Assembly: GCA_026991575.1 (NCBI GenBank)
Contig: JALXBF010000039.1
Location: 1-64,000 of the forward strand
Length of the DNA: 64,000 bases
Direction of reading: 5' to 3'
From: Planctomycetota bacterium
GTDB lineage: Bacteria > Planctomycetota > Planctomycetia > JALXBF01
In this document: positions 1 to 9,511 of the stretch, one piece after another
Numbering within the stretch: the first letter of the stretch is position 1
Layout: the number at the start of each line of letters is the position of its first letter
Notes under the pieces: model-generated
The model's database searches: none
What the model saw: the letters and a program-made list of their open reading frames with translations, nothing else
What the model was told of the DNA's origin: nothing
Made by a program: the position numbers and the translations under genes

Positions 1-737
1 GTCCCCGTGAAGATGAGGTCGCCCGGCTCCAGCGTAAACACCTGTGAGATGTACGCGACTAGCTCCTCCACCTTGAAAATGAACTCGCGCGTGTTTGAGT
101 CCTGCATCACCTCCCCGTTCAGCCTCAACCGGATCGGCAAGTTGTTCGGGTCGAGTTCATCGGCCGTGACTAGCATCGGACCAACCGGCGCAAACGTATC
201 GAACGACTTGCCACACAACCACTGCTTGCCCGGCTTGTGCAGCTGCCAGTCACGAGCCGAAACGTCATGGCCACATGTGTAGCCCGCCACGTGTTCGCCA
301 GCCCTCTCCTTCGGAATGAACCGCCCCCCTCTCCCGATGACGATCACCAACTCGGCCTCGTAGTCGACCTGCTCGGAGACTGGTGGCAGCACAATCGGGT
401 CCTCCGGACCGATCAAGGCATTGGAAAGCTTCGAAAACAGGACCGGTTCGTCCGGAATCGGCGCACCGCTCTCGACGGCGTGGTCTCGGTAGTTCAAGCC
501 AACACAAATGATCTTGCGCGGGTCAGGCACCGGCGCACACAGCCGAACCGAATCGCCCGTGTGCGTAGCGGTGGCGCCGGACAGAGCCGCCCGCAGCCGG
601 GAGAGAGCTTCCGGGCCGCCGGCCAGAAACGCGCGCATCTGCTCCGGGAAGCCGAGCGATGCTAGAGTCACGTAGCCCCCGGGAACTTCGGCCGCAGCCA
701 ACCGCTTGCCACCTGCCTCGATCGTCACCAGCTTCAT
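1..737 (-). CDS. Fumarylacetoacetate hydrolase family protein (partial, 3' end outside window)
   Basis: Minus-strand reading MKLVTIEAGGKRLAAAEVPGGYV...KIICVGLNYRDHAVESG...VDYEAELVIVIG...GYTCGHDVSARDWQ...LEPGDLIFTGT; classic FAH motifs. Absent from the ORF track because it runs off the window edge. Confidence 0.9.
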   Translation of the reverse strand, partial: MKLVTIEAGGKRLAAAEVPGGYVTLASLGFPEQMRAFLAGGPEALSRLRAALSGATATHTGDSVRLCAPVPDPRKIICVGLNYRDHAVESGAPIPDEPVLFSKLSNALIGPEDPIVLPPVSEQVDYEAELVIVIGRGGRFIPKERAGEHVAGYTCGHDVSARDWQLHKPGKQWLCGKSFDTFAPVGPMLVTADELDPNNLPIRLRLNGEVMQDSNTREFIFKVEELVAYISQVFTLEPGDLIFTG

Positions 738-828
738 CGCATTCCTCCACGTGGCCAGGAAACACGTTATGCTACGAGACAGAACGGCCCTTGACCACCG
801 TGGCCCCCACGGGATCCGCGCCAACGCG

Positions 829-1737
829 ATGAAGACGGCAGACAAGCAGCATGGCAGTACACCTGTGCCGCTGCTGGTTGACACGGACATCGGCGACAAC
901 ATCGACGATAGCTTCGCCCTCGCGCTTGCGGCCCGCTGCACCGCCACACGGTTGATCGGTGTCACCACCGTCTACGGCGACACCACCACACGGGCACGGC
1001 TAGCGGCGGGCGTGCTGGAACTGTGCGGTCTCGATTGTCCCATTACGCCGGGCTGTGCCGTTCCGCTACTTGAGCCGACCGCTAAGGTGGAGCAGCCTCC
1101 CCTGCTGGCCGATTGCTTGCCCCAGGGCAACTTCCGCCCGCTGGGCGCGTCGGCCGTGGAGCTGTGGTCGGCTGCCACCGAAGGGGGCGCGATGCAGGCA
1201 GCCCTGCTTTGCATCGGCCCGCTCACGAACCTCGCCCTCGCGCTCCGCTGCCGACCGGACCTGTTCCGCATGCTCCAAATCCTGATCATGGCCGGCAGCC
1301 TCGCCTGCCCGGTGGCCGAAACCAACGTGCGGCTCGATCCAGAAGCGGCCTACATTGTCGTTCACGCCAACGTGCCCGTTACGGTGGTCCCGCTGGACGT
1401 GACACAACGCTGTGCCTTCGAGCAGGCCACGATCGACCGGCTCGCACAGCACGACGATCCGCTACTGCGTCAGCTAGGCCGCGGCTCGAGACAGTTCCTC
1501 ATCCGCAAAGACCGCGCCCAGGTCGTACCCCACGATGCCGTGGCGCTGACGGCATTGTTGCACCCGGAGTGGTTCGCATTCGAGCAAGGCTGGTTGGAGG
1601 TGCTCCTGCACCCGCCGAGCGAACGGGGCCGAGTAGTATTCAGGCCGGGACGGTCTGGTCCGGTGACGGTAGCCGTTGATGTCGATCGCGCGGCGGTCCT
1701 GGATTACATGCTGCAAGCAATCGGCGTGAAGCCATGA
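829..1737 (+). CDS. Nucleoside hydrolase (IUNH family)
   Basis: N-terminal LLVDTDIGDNIDDSFALALAARC and IGPLTNLALAL motifs typical of inosine-uridine-preferring nucleoside hydrolases; start placed at ATG 829 inside ORF 706..1737. Confidence 0.88.
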   Translation: MKTADKQHGSTPVPLLVDTDIGDNIDDSFALALAARCTATRLIGVTTVYGDTTTRARLAAGVLELCGLDCPITPGCAVPLLEPTAKVEQPPLLADCLPQGNFRPLGASAVELWSAATEGGAMQAALLCIGPLTNLALALRCRPDLFRMLQILIMAGSLACPVAETNVRLDPEAAYIVVHANVPVTVVPLDVTQRCAFEQATIDRLAQHDDPLLRQLGRGSRQFLIRKDRAQVVPHDAVALTALLHPEWFAFEQGWLEVLLHPPSERGRVVFRPGRSGPVTVAVDVDRAAVLDYMLQAIGVKP

Positions 1738-3053
1738 GCAACCCACCGGGGATCCTGCGCCGAGCCGCCCGCCGCTGGCCACTGTTGAGCTCGGTCCTGC
1801 TGGGAGCCGCCCTGCTGAGCCTGATTCCGTTCGGCGATCCGCCGCAGCGAATGGCCGACGGACTGGTCGTTGCCGAACTTGCGCTCTTCGCCCTGGTTGC
1901 CCTGTGGTCGGTCCTCGGCGACCAGACGTCGTCGCCACCTGGGTCGGCGGCCACCGGCCGGTACACGGATGCCGTACTCGGCCTCGCGCTCTATGGCCCC
2001 TGGCTGTGGCTGTGGCTTCCACGCATAACGGCAACCAGGCCGGTGCTGGACGATGTCATCTACCTTCGAACGGCAACGGAACCGTCGCTTACCGGTCTGT
2101 TTGAGCCGCACAACGAGCACTGCGTGTTCTTGCCGAAGCTCTTTACGACGGCTGCCGTGCAGATCGCGGCGGCAGCCGGCGTTGAGCCGACAGTGCTCGG
2201 GCGCAGCGGGCTGTTTCTAATGTTCTTCCTCGCGGCGGCGCGAGCGATGCGTGTAGCTACCGGATCAGTCCCGGCTACCGCCGCAGGCCTGGCGTTTCTT
2301 GCCTTCGTGCCCGCGACCACCGAAGCCGTCTGCTGGTACTCGGCATCGCTGTGGTTGATCGGGCCTGTGTTGTTCCTTTTTGCGCTGCCCGATGCGTACC
2401 ATGGCCGCCGCCCATGGCTGGTGGCCGCTGCCGCGGCACTCGGCCCCTTCGCGTTCTGGTCAGGCGCTCTGGTGGGCCCCGGCCTTGCCGGTGCCGCCTG
2501 GGCGGGCACGGCAACCGGGTACCGCGGCAGCCAACCCGTCCGCAGGACCGCCCTCTTTGCGCTTGCGGGAACCGTCACAGGCACGTTGCTCTGCATGCTG
2601 ATTGCCGCCAGAGGACAGCGGCACCTGGCGTGGCACAGCCTGGCCAACCTGACCGTCTGGGAGCGGGCCACGGTGTTCAGCGGACGATTCCTGGCAGACC
2701 ACGCGTTCGGAGGGCTACCCGCCGTCTCGGAAGAACACCTCGGACCGTTCGCATACCCGCTCCGTCTGGCTGCGGTCCTGGTGGGACTGGTGTGTTTGCT
2801 GGCACTAAGCCGCCCACGGCGTCTGGTGGGCGTGCTCGTTGGTGTAGCGGCTGCTAGCTATGCGATGAGCTTCCTGGCACGGGCGGATCTGGCGTACGAG
2901 CTGGCGCTGCGGCACAGCGACCGGTATCACATCTGGGGCCACCTAGCCGTTAGCTGGCTGGTCGCCGGCGCGGTTGCCGGCGGGACGCAGGTGGTCAGCA
3001 GGTGGCTGACGGCGAGGCGCTCGTTGCAGGTTGCATCGGCAAGGAGCCCGTAG
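1734..3053 (+). CDS. Multi-spanning membrane protein of unknown function
   Basis: Long ORF, many hydrophobic segments, ATGA overlap with the preceding gene. Confidence 0.75.
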   Translation: MSNPPGILRRAARRWPLLSSVLLGAALLSLIPFGDPPQRMADGLVVAELALFALVALWSVLGDQTSSPPGSAATGRYTDAVLGLALYGPWLWLWLPRITATRPVLDDVIYLRTATEPSLTGLFEPHNEHCVFLPKLFTTAAVQIAAAAGVEPTVLGRSGLFLMFFLAAARAMRVATGSVPATAAGLAFLAFVPATTEAVCWYSASLWLIGPVLFLFALPDAYHGRRPWLVAAAAALGPFAFWSGALVGPGLAGAAWAGTATGYRGSQPVRRTALFALAGTVTGTLLCMLIAARGQRHLAWHSLANLTVWERATVFSGRFLADHAFGGLPAVSEEHLGPFAYPLRLAAVLVGLVCLLALSRPRRLVGVLVGVAAASYAMSFLARADLAYELALRHSDRYHIWGHLAVSWLVAGAVAGGTQVVSRWLTARRSLQVASARSP

Positions 3054-3134
3054 CCGGGCCTAGGCAGCACAGCCGATCGCACGCCGCGCGGTGAGAAGCA
3101 CCGGTCGAGGCGCGGGCCGTGGGCCAATGGGGAG

Positions 3135-4676
3135 TCAGGTGTTGCCACCGGAACCAGCAACAAGCCGCTCCGGACTGCCAGGACAGTCCTCGTCGCGGCG
3201 CACTCGCCCCAGCGACTGCATAGCTTCGCGCACGTAGCGCGGCAGATAGAACATCCGCTGGTGGGCAAAGCCGTCGTAAAAGCGGGTCGGCTCCGTGAGC
3301 CGCTCGGCCAGCAAGCGGTCCACCTCCTCGACCGATAGCGACAAGGGCGATCGCAGCGACTCGTCACCCGCGATGGTAAACGACCAATCGGTGGTGAACG
3401 ACGGCATGTACGTGGCACCGACGTGCACCGTGGGGAACACCTCGCGGATGGTACGGTAGATGGTGGCGAAGCTGGTCAGGCCGTACAGCGAGACCGCGTC
3501 CGACTGCACGACCACGACGCCCCCGGGGTTCAGGATGCCGCGGACCTTCTCGTAGAACTCGACCGTGAACAGCCGTGCTGAGAGGCTGTCGCCGATCGGG
3601 TTGGTCAGATCGAGCACGACGGCATCGAACTGTTCGGTGCAGTTCTCCACGTACGCGCGACCGTCGCCAAAGTGGAATCGGACGGCCGGGTGATCGAACG
3701 CACCGGCGTGGAAGCCGGGCAGGTACCGCCGGCAGGCTTCGACCACCTGGGGATCCAACTCCGCCATGATGACCCGTTCGACGGAACGGTGCTTAAGCAC
3801 CTCGCGGATGGTAGCACCTTCGCCACCCCCTACAACCAGTACGCGCTTAGGGCCCGGGTGCAGCAAGAATGCCGGATGAACCAGGCACTCATGATAGATG
3901 TGCTCGTCGGCCTCGTAGCTCTGCACTTCGCCGTCGAGCACCAGGCACCTGCCGTAGGCTTCCGTCTCGAGGATGTCGATCTCCTGAAACTCACTCCGCT
4001 CGCGGCAGATCTGGCGGCGAATGGCGTGGGCTGTGTACTCCCAGGGGCTAGCCCAGTCGTGAAGCCAGCGATGGGGTCCCCAAGTCTGGCCGATGTACTT
4101 GAACGCTTCGGCCGCACGCCGAGCCCAGTCTTTCATGTCCGGCGGTGGCGGGGTTGTGTCGGCCTGACCGGTGGCGGACTCGTCACCGGCGGACGGCTCG
4201 CCGGCGTAGCCGCCGTTGGGCTGAGCGTTGACGTAAGCGGCGAATTCGGAACCGTTGCCGCGGCCCGCTGCTGCGGAGACGGCGGCCAGGGCCCCGACGC
4301 GGGCTCTACGGCGGCTGATCCGCCGGTAACCGGCGCCTCGAGGCAGTTCGGCCTCCTCAAACCGTTCCGCGCCGAGGGCCCGAGCCAGATGTTCCCGGGC
4401 CAGCCGCGGCGTGAGGCTCTCGCCGCACAAGTACAGATCCATGCTGCAGATCTCGTACTCCGGCCAGGTGTGAATGGCCAGGTGGCTCTGGGCCAACACC
4501 GCAACGACGCTGATACCCATCGGGGCGAAACGGTGGGAGTGGATCCCCAGTACAGTAGCGCCCGCTGCCCGGGCAGCTTCACGGACGTGGTGCCGCAGGT
4601 ACGGCTCATCGTCCAACAACCGGGGGTCACACCCGTAAAGCTCCGAGACCAGTTGTCGACCGAGTAGGATCCCCAC
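3135..4676 (-). CDS. Fusion protein: S-adenosylmethionine decarboxylase-like (SpeD) domain + spermidine synthase-like (SpeE) domain
   Basis: N-term LAQSHLAIHTWPEYEICSMDLYLCG (SpeD processing/active-site region); C-term CLVLDGEVQSYEADEHIYHECLVHPA...VLVVGGGEGATIREVLKH...AELDPQVVEACRRYLP (spermidine synthase). Confidence 0.9.
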   Translation of the reverse strand: MGILLGRQLVSELYGCDPRLLDDEPYLRHHVREAARAAGATVLGIHSHRFAPMGISVVAVLAQSHLAIHTWPEYEICSMDLYLCGESLTPRLAREHLARALGAERFEEAELPRGAGYRRISRRRARVGALAAVSAAAGRGNGSEFAAYVNAQPNGGYAGEPSAGDESATGQADTTPPPPDMKDWARRAAEAFKYIGQTWGPHRWLHDWASPWEYTAHAIRRQICRERSEFQEIDILETEAYGRCLVLDGEVQSYEADEHIYHECLVHPAFLLHPGPKRVLVVGGGEGATIREVLKHRSVERVIMAELDPQVVEACRRYLPGFHAGAFDHPAVRFHFGDGRAYVENCTEQFDAVVLDLTNPIGDSLSARLFTVEFYEKVRGILNPGGVVVVQSDAVSLYGLTSFATIYRTIREVFPTVHVGATYMPSFTTDWSFTIAGDESLRSPLSLSVEEVDRLLAERLTEPTRFYDGFAHQRMFYLPRYVREAMQSLGRVRRDEDCPGSPERLVAGSGGNT

Positions 4677-5024
4677 GGCAGTACCCCCCGCCTAGAGGCC
4701 CTGGGTGACACGAACCGACGACACGTCACGGCGTGAAGCCGTTGCCGAGAAAGCAGGCTTTGTCATTCTACCTCTGTTTCAAGTCCTGACCACCGCTCTC
4801 GGCAGCCGCCGCGGACAACTCCCTGCAGCGTCCCCGGCTTGGCATAATGGGTAGTTGCCCAACCGGTGCTGGCTAGTCGGCCGGCGGCCCAGTCGCACGC
4901 CACGTTCCGGTCCCGGCGGTGTCGGGCAACGGGGCAGCGTGGGCCGTCCGCACCGGCGCCGTCTGCCCGGGCCGCGAGCCGGCCCCCTTCTGTCACCAGC
5001 GCGCATCAGCCATCGTGAACATCC

Positions 5025-6290
5025 ATGGAACGCCTTGTCAATCTGTTCGGGCTTGTCGTTCTGATCGGCATCGCGTGGGCTCTGTCCACGAATCGCAAGC
5101 AGGTCAACTGGGGGCTGGTCCTGAAGGGCATCGCCCTGCAGCTTTTGTGTGCGTTCCTCGTGCTGCGCACCCCCTGGGGCAGGCCGTTCTTCGCCGGCGC
5201 GCGTCAGGTCGTGATCTTCGTGCTGGATGCCAGCAAGGCGGGCACCGAATTCGTGTTTGGGGCGTTGGCCAACGAGACGGTGTTCGGCCAGGCGATGGGG
5301 GACCAGTCGCGCTGGGGATTCATCTTCTTCGTGCAGGTGACCGGAACCATCATCCTGGTCTCCTCGCTCATGGCCGCACTCTACTACGTAGGCATCATGC
5401 AGCGAATCGTCTGGGCCATGGCCAAGCTGATGCAGGTAGTGATGGGGCTGAGTGGGTCGGAGTCGCTTGCCGCAGCGGCGAACGTGTTTGTCGGCCAGAC
5501 CGAGGCGCCTCTGGTGATCCGCCCCTACCTGGAACGGATGACTCGTTCGGAGCTGATGGCCCTGATGACCGGGGGCATGGCGACGATTGCGGGGGGGGTC
5601 ATGGCTGCCTACGTGGGCATGCTCAAGGACGAGTTTCCTGACATTGCCGGACATCTGCTGGCGGCCAGCGTGATGTCGGCCCCAGCCGCATTGGTTCTGG
5701 CAAAGATCATGGTGCCGGAGACCGAGCAAAGCGAGACGATGGGCACCGTGCCGCTGGACTACGAGAAGAACGGCTACAACCTGATTGACGCCATCTGCCG
5801 CGGCGCCTCCGAGGGCCTGCGGCTATCGCTCAACGTGATGGCCATGCTCGTTGCGTTCATCGCTCTGATCTACCTGTGCAACGCCATCCTTTCGGGCGTG
5901 GGCCGTCTCTTCGGCGTGCCTGGCTTGACGCTCGAGCAGCTCTTTGGCTACGTGGGTGCCCCGCTGGCACTGGTCCTCGGCGTGCCCCCCCGTGACGCTC
6001 TCACCGTTGGCCAGCTCCTCGCCGAGCGAACCATCCTGAACGAATTCGTGGCGTACTCCCATCTGGCCGAGATCCTGCAGTCCGGTTCGCTCAGCGAGCG
6101 TTCGACCGTGATCTCGACCTACGCTCTCTGTGGCTTCGCGAACTTTTCGTCGATCGCCATTCAGGTTGGGGGTATCGGCGTGCTGGTGCCGAATCGGATT
6201 CAGGACCTGGCCGAACTCGGACTACGCGCCATGCTGGCCGGAACGCTCGCCTGCTTCATGACCGCCACCATTGCGGGCGTGCTTGTCTGA
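5025..6290 (+). CDS. Concentrative nucleoside transporter (CNT/NupC family)
   Basis: GQTEAPLVIRPYLERMTRSELMALMTGGMATIAGGVMAAYVGML and C-terminal CGFANFSSIAIQVGGIG motifs. Confidence 0.92.
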   Translation: MERLVNLFGLVVLIGIAWALSTNRKQVNWGLVLKGIALQLLCAFLVLRTPWGRPFFAGARQVVIFVLDASKAGTEFVFGALANETVFGQAMGDQSRWGFIFFVQVTGTIILVSSLMAALYYVGIMQRIVWAMAKLMQVVMGLSGSESLAAAANVFVGQTEAPLVIRPYLERMTRSELMALMTGGMATIAGGVMAAYVGMLKDEFPDIAGHLLAASVMSAPAALVLAKIMVPETEQSETMGTVPLDYEKNGYNLIDAICRGASEGLRLSLNVMAMLVAFIALIYLCNAILSGVGRLFGVPGLTLEQLFGYVGAPLALVLGVPPRDALTVGQLLAERTILNEFVAYSHLAEILQSGSLSERSTVISTYALCGFANFSSIAIQVGGIGVLVPNRIQDLAELGLRAMLAGTLACFMTATIAGVLV

Positions 6291-6315
6291 GCCGCCTAGC
6301 CGGTCACTAGGCGGC
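6291..6315. terminator. Perfect 9-bp inverted repeat between convergent genes (candidate bidirectional terminator)
   Basis: GCCGCCTAG-CCGGTCA-CTAGGCGGC lying between stop 6290 (+) and stop 6307 (-); no clear T-tract. Confidence 0.4.
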
Positions 6316-7353
6316 ACGTCTCGCCTGCTCGCTGTCGGCGTCCGGCTCGAGGCCGGCGAGCCTGACAGCCTCGGCCAGCGTGGCACACATCCGCTCGATT
6401 CGGCTGCGTAGCGGCCCTTCTGCCAGCAACAACGCCGGCGGCTCCGCGTCACTGATCAGCGACCGGAAGTAGCGGGCAAAGAAGCGCGCCACCTGCTCCC
6501 TGCGGTACGTGCCCAGGCGGTCCTGATAGCGCGCGGGCCCCTGGCACCACCGCCACCATAGCCGCTGCCAAAGAGGCGGCTGCAGGCTGCGGTCGGTAAG
6601 CGATGTGTCCGCCAGACGCCGCTTCAGCTTCAACAGCATTCTGGCGCGTCGACCGATCACCGGCAGCAGCATGCCCGCCAGCCCGCCCACATGCTGCAGT
6701 TCAGGCCGATCCAGATGAACGATGCGGCGACCATCCAGCAGCAGCAACATGTTCAGCACCTTAGCCGTGTCGTACGCCCAGCCACGGTAGCCTTTCTGCC
6801 AGAGCAGGCGACGCACCGCGTCGGGCAGGAACTCCGGTGCGTCGTACCGCTCGAACCCGATGCGCCATCGCTGCATGACCTCACGAAGCGGTCCGGTTCG
6901 ATAAACGGCGAAGAACGTCACGCCCAGGGTTTCGCCGCGTGGACCGACGAGCCGCTTACCTTCGAAGCCGTCCCGCGCCTGATCCGCTTCCAGTGCCAGG
7001 TGATACCCGGCCGTGACCACGTCAGCCGTCTGCACCGCGTCATGGACCTGGTTGGCAACCGGCCCGGTGATGAAGAAATCCACGTCGACGAATGCGAAGT
7101 AGGGTTCCCTCCAGTCGGTGAACAGCCGGTTCAGCACAATACCATGGGGCAAGGGGGTGTGTTCCGGAATCACGTGCACAGCGGTCCGCGGGAGGCCGGC
7201 GGCCACGCGGTGCAGTTCGAGCAGCTCGGTGCGGGCCAGACCATTGCTGACTAGGACAAATCGCCAGGGGGTCCAGTGCAGCATGGAGGCCAGCGCGCAG
7301 TGCGCCAGCTTGACCGATCCGGGTGTTACCACGATGTGAAAGGTCAGCCTCAT
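6307..7353 (-). CDS. Putative glycosyltransferase (GT-A-like, DxD-type), paralog A
   Basis: MRLTFHIVVTPGSVKLAHCALASML...LPHGIVLNRLFTDWREPYFAFVDVDFFITGPV; DxD-like VDVD motif; clear similarity to the next gene. Confidence 0.7.
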   Translation of the reverse strand: MRLTFHIVVTPGSVKLAHCALASMLHWTPWRFVLVSNGLARTELLELHRVAAGLPRTAVHVIPEHTPLPHGIVLNRLFTDWREPYFAFVDVDFFITGPVANQVHDAVQTADVVTAGYHLALEADQARDGFEGKRLVGPRGETLGVTFFAVYRTGPLREVMQRWRIGFERYDAPEFLPDAVRRLLWQKGYRGWAYDTAKVLNMLLLLDGRRIVHLDRPELQHVGGLAGMLLPVIGRRARMLLKLKRRLADTSLTDRSLQPPLWQRLWWRWCQGPARYQDRLGTYRREQVARFFARYFRSLISDAEPPALLLAEGPLRSRIERMCATLAEAVRLAGLEPDADSEQARRAA

Positions 7354-7387
7354 CGCACCATCCCAACTTCGCTCGCTGCACGCTCGC

Positions 7388-8515
7388 CTACGCTGCACGT
7401 GACCATCGGTACTGGGCAGCCCCGGGTGGCTGGGCTACTCGGTCTGCAAACCGCGCGAACGCTCGCTGGATCACGGCGCACATCTCGGCCAGCCGGTGCC
7501 GCAATGCTTTGTCTTGGAGCCGCATGACCGGACGCGGGGCACCGTCCACAAGGTGCTTGAGGTAAGCGGCAAAGTACTCGGCAATACAAGAGCGTAACGC
7601 CAGCAGCCGGGCAGCCTCCTCGCTGCGCCGCACGCCACGGCCGCCCCTTCCCGATCCGTTGCCCCCCAGGTACAAGAGCTGCAGCCGACGCAGCCGCCGC
7701 TCCGTGATCACCGTCCGGCGACCGAGTAGCCGGAGCGGTTCTACCTGGAGCTGCAGTCGCCAGTCGCCACCTGGTGCGAGCGCCCGGGCAATGCCACCGA
7801 TGTGGCACAGTTCGGGCAAGTCCTCATAGCAGATGGCCATGCCCTCCAGGTTCATGAGCGCGTTGAGCAGTTTCGCGGTATCAAAGGGTGGTCGCAGAAT
7901 GCCGTGTCGCCGTAGCAGCTCTGCCACCGGCCCTGGTATGTAATCGGGAAACAGGTAACGCTCGAACAGAATCCCCCACTTGCGGCGAATCCGCTCGACT
8001 GCTGCCCGGCGGTAGATCGCAAAGAACGTGGTAGCCAGCGGCATGTGACCGGGCCCGAAAAGGCAGCGGCCATGGAAGCCCCCCTCGACGATCTCGCCGC
8101 GCAGGCCGACATGATAACAGCTGCTGAAGACGTCGTACCTGGTGAGCCGCTCAAGCACCGGCCGCTCAAACGGGCCGACCGCAAAGATGTCGGGATCGCA
8201 GAAGGCGAAGTACTCGCCGTCGTGAAAGCGGTCAAACAGCAACGACAGCACCAGGCCGTGCGGCAACATCCGCGGCGCCGAGAAGAAGGTAACCTCCAAC
8301 CGGTCCGTCCGACCGGCCAACGCACGCAACTCCGTCGCCTCGGCCGGCTGCACCGCGTTGCCCACTAGCCGGAACCGAAACCGGGACTGATCCATCAGGC
8401 TGTACAGCGCGACTTTAAGGTAGCGGACTGTGCCGGGTGTGTAGACGATGTTGAACGTGATCGCCTCCGGGTCAGGCGGTCCCATTGTGGTAAACTCTCT
8501 GTTGCTGCTGTCCAT
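7388..8515 (-). CDS. Putative glycosyltransferase (GT-A-like, DxD-type), paralog B
   Basis: ITFNIVYTPGTVRYLKVALYSLM...LPHGLVLSLLFDRFHDGEYFAFCDPDIFAVGPF; colinear with paralog A. Start 8515 (or 8485) chosen within ORF 7388..8701. Confidence 0.7.
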   Translation of the reverse strand: MDSSNREFTTMGPPDPEAITFNIVYTPGTVRYLKVALYSLMDQSRFRFRLVGNAVQPAEATELRALAGRTDRLEVTFFSAPRMLPHGLVLSLLFDRFHDGEYFAFCDPDIFAVGPFERPVLERLTRYDVFSSCYHVGLRGEIVEGGFHGRCLFGPGHMPLATTFFAIYRRAAVERIRRKWGILFERYLFPDYIPGPVAELLRRHGILRPPFDTAKLLNALMNLEGMAICYEDLPELCHIGGIARALAPGGDWRLQLQVEPLRLLGRRTVITERRLRRLQLLYLGGNGSGRGGRGVRRSEEAARLLALRSCIAEYFAAYLKHLVDGAPRPVMRLQDKALRHRLAEMCAVIQRAFARFADRVAQPPGAAQYRWSRAA

Positions 8516-8523
8516 CGCCCCGG

Positions 8524-9309
8524 CTAACCGGCTTTCCGCCTGAGCATCCCCGTCATCAACGCGTGCCGCTGGAGGTAGTCGTACAGCTCCGCCACTTCGC
8601 CCGTCAGCGGCTCGGTACACCCGGCACGGTGGTTCACAAAGCCGCGACAGTAAAACTGCCGTGCGGCTGCGTCGTCGTAACGCAGGCCGAGAGCCGCGCA
8701 CAGCCGCTCGTACTGGGCCAGGTACTCCTCCCCCTGGAGATCGAACGAAACCAGCGGGAACGCAAGGCGACGATGCCAGTCAACCAGCCGCCGGTTGTAG
8801 TGCGTCCACAGCGCGATGCCTTCTTCAAGGGACATCTTGTTGCGCGTCCGCAGCGATTCGGCCACAGCGACCGGATGGCGGAAGGTGCCGACGCAGCGGT
8901 ACCGGCGCACGACAGGCAACCACAAGTGCAACGTCAACACCATACGGGGATCCTTGATCGCCCACGGCTCGAACTTGCTGTACGGCTGCAGCGCCGCTCG
9001 CAACTCCGACCAGGACGCTGCATCGGCCGGGATCGTCTCAGGGGGGTGCCGCCAGGAGCCACCCAGTCTTCTCAAGATGCGCTCGTTCAAAGTCCAAACC
9101 CGATCGTCCTCCAGGTTGCCCCGCGGATTAAACCGGTTCCAGCGGGGAACGCGGCAGAGCCGAACGCCGGAGGTCTCCAGCAGTCCGGTCAGACAGGAAG
9201 TACCGCTGCGATGCATTCCGAGCACGAACAGGCCTTCGGTCTCAATCGGACCCCGGGGTCCGTACAGCAGCCGCTCCAGGACGGCACGTATTCGTTGGCG
9301 AGTCGACAT
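8524..9309 (-). CDS. Sulfotransferase family protein
   Basis: LFVLGMHRSGTSCLTGLLETSGV (PAPS-binding P-loop-like) and WAIKDPRMVLTLHLWLPVV motifs. Confidence 0.85.
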   Translation of the reverse strand: MSTRQRIRAVLERLLYGPRGPIETEGLFVLGMHRSGTSCLTGLLETSGVRLCRVPRWNRFNPRGNLEDDRVWTLNERILRRLGGSWRHPPETIPADAASWSELRAALQPYSKFEPWAIKDPRMVLTLHLWLPVVRRYRCVGTFRHPVAVAESLRTRNKMSLEEGIALWTHYNRRLVDWHRRLAFPLVSFDLQGEEYLAQYERLCAALGLRYDDAAARQFYCRGFVNHRAGCTEPLTGEVAELYDYLQRHALMTGMLRRKAG

Positions 9310-9511
9310 TCGTATCCCCATCCGAATCACCTCAGCTGTACACACCGGCGCTGGCCAGCTATTCCTTGCGGTTTGCCCTGAACACGTCAACACGGACCGC
9401 CCGCTCGCCAGGACTCCTTGCTTGCCCGGGCAGCAGGCGGGCGCGGTCTACGTTGCCCTGAGTGGCCGGGTCTGATAAGACCGAAGGCTACTTCAGCACG
9501 GAGTGCGCACG

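Noticed and set aside
4779-5729. 316-aa minus-strand ORF overlapping the nucleoside transporter
   Set aside because: His/Gln/Arg-rich shadow of a well-supported CNT gene.
8563-9381. Long plus-strand ORF (272 aa) opposite the sulfotransferase gene
   Set aside because: Shadow ORF: composition is Arg/Gln/Pro-rich and the minus-strand product has unambiguous sulfotransferase motifs.
9423-9432. TGCCCGGGCA palindrome in the divergent sulfotransferase/Wzm region
   Set aside because: Could be an operator but a 10-bp GC-rich palindrome alone is not significant.
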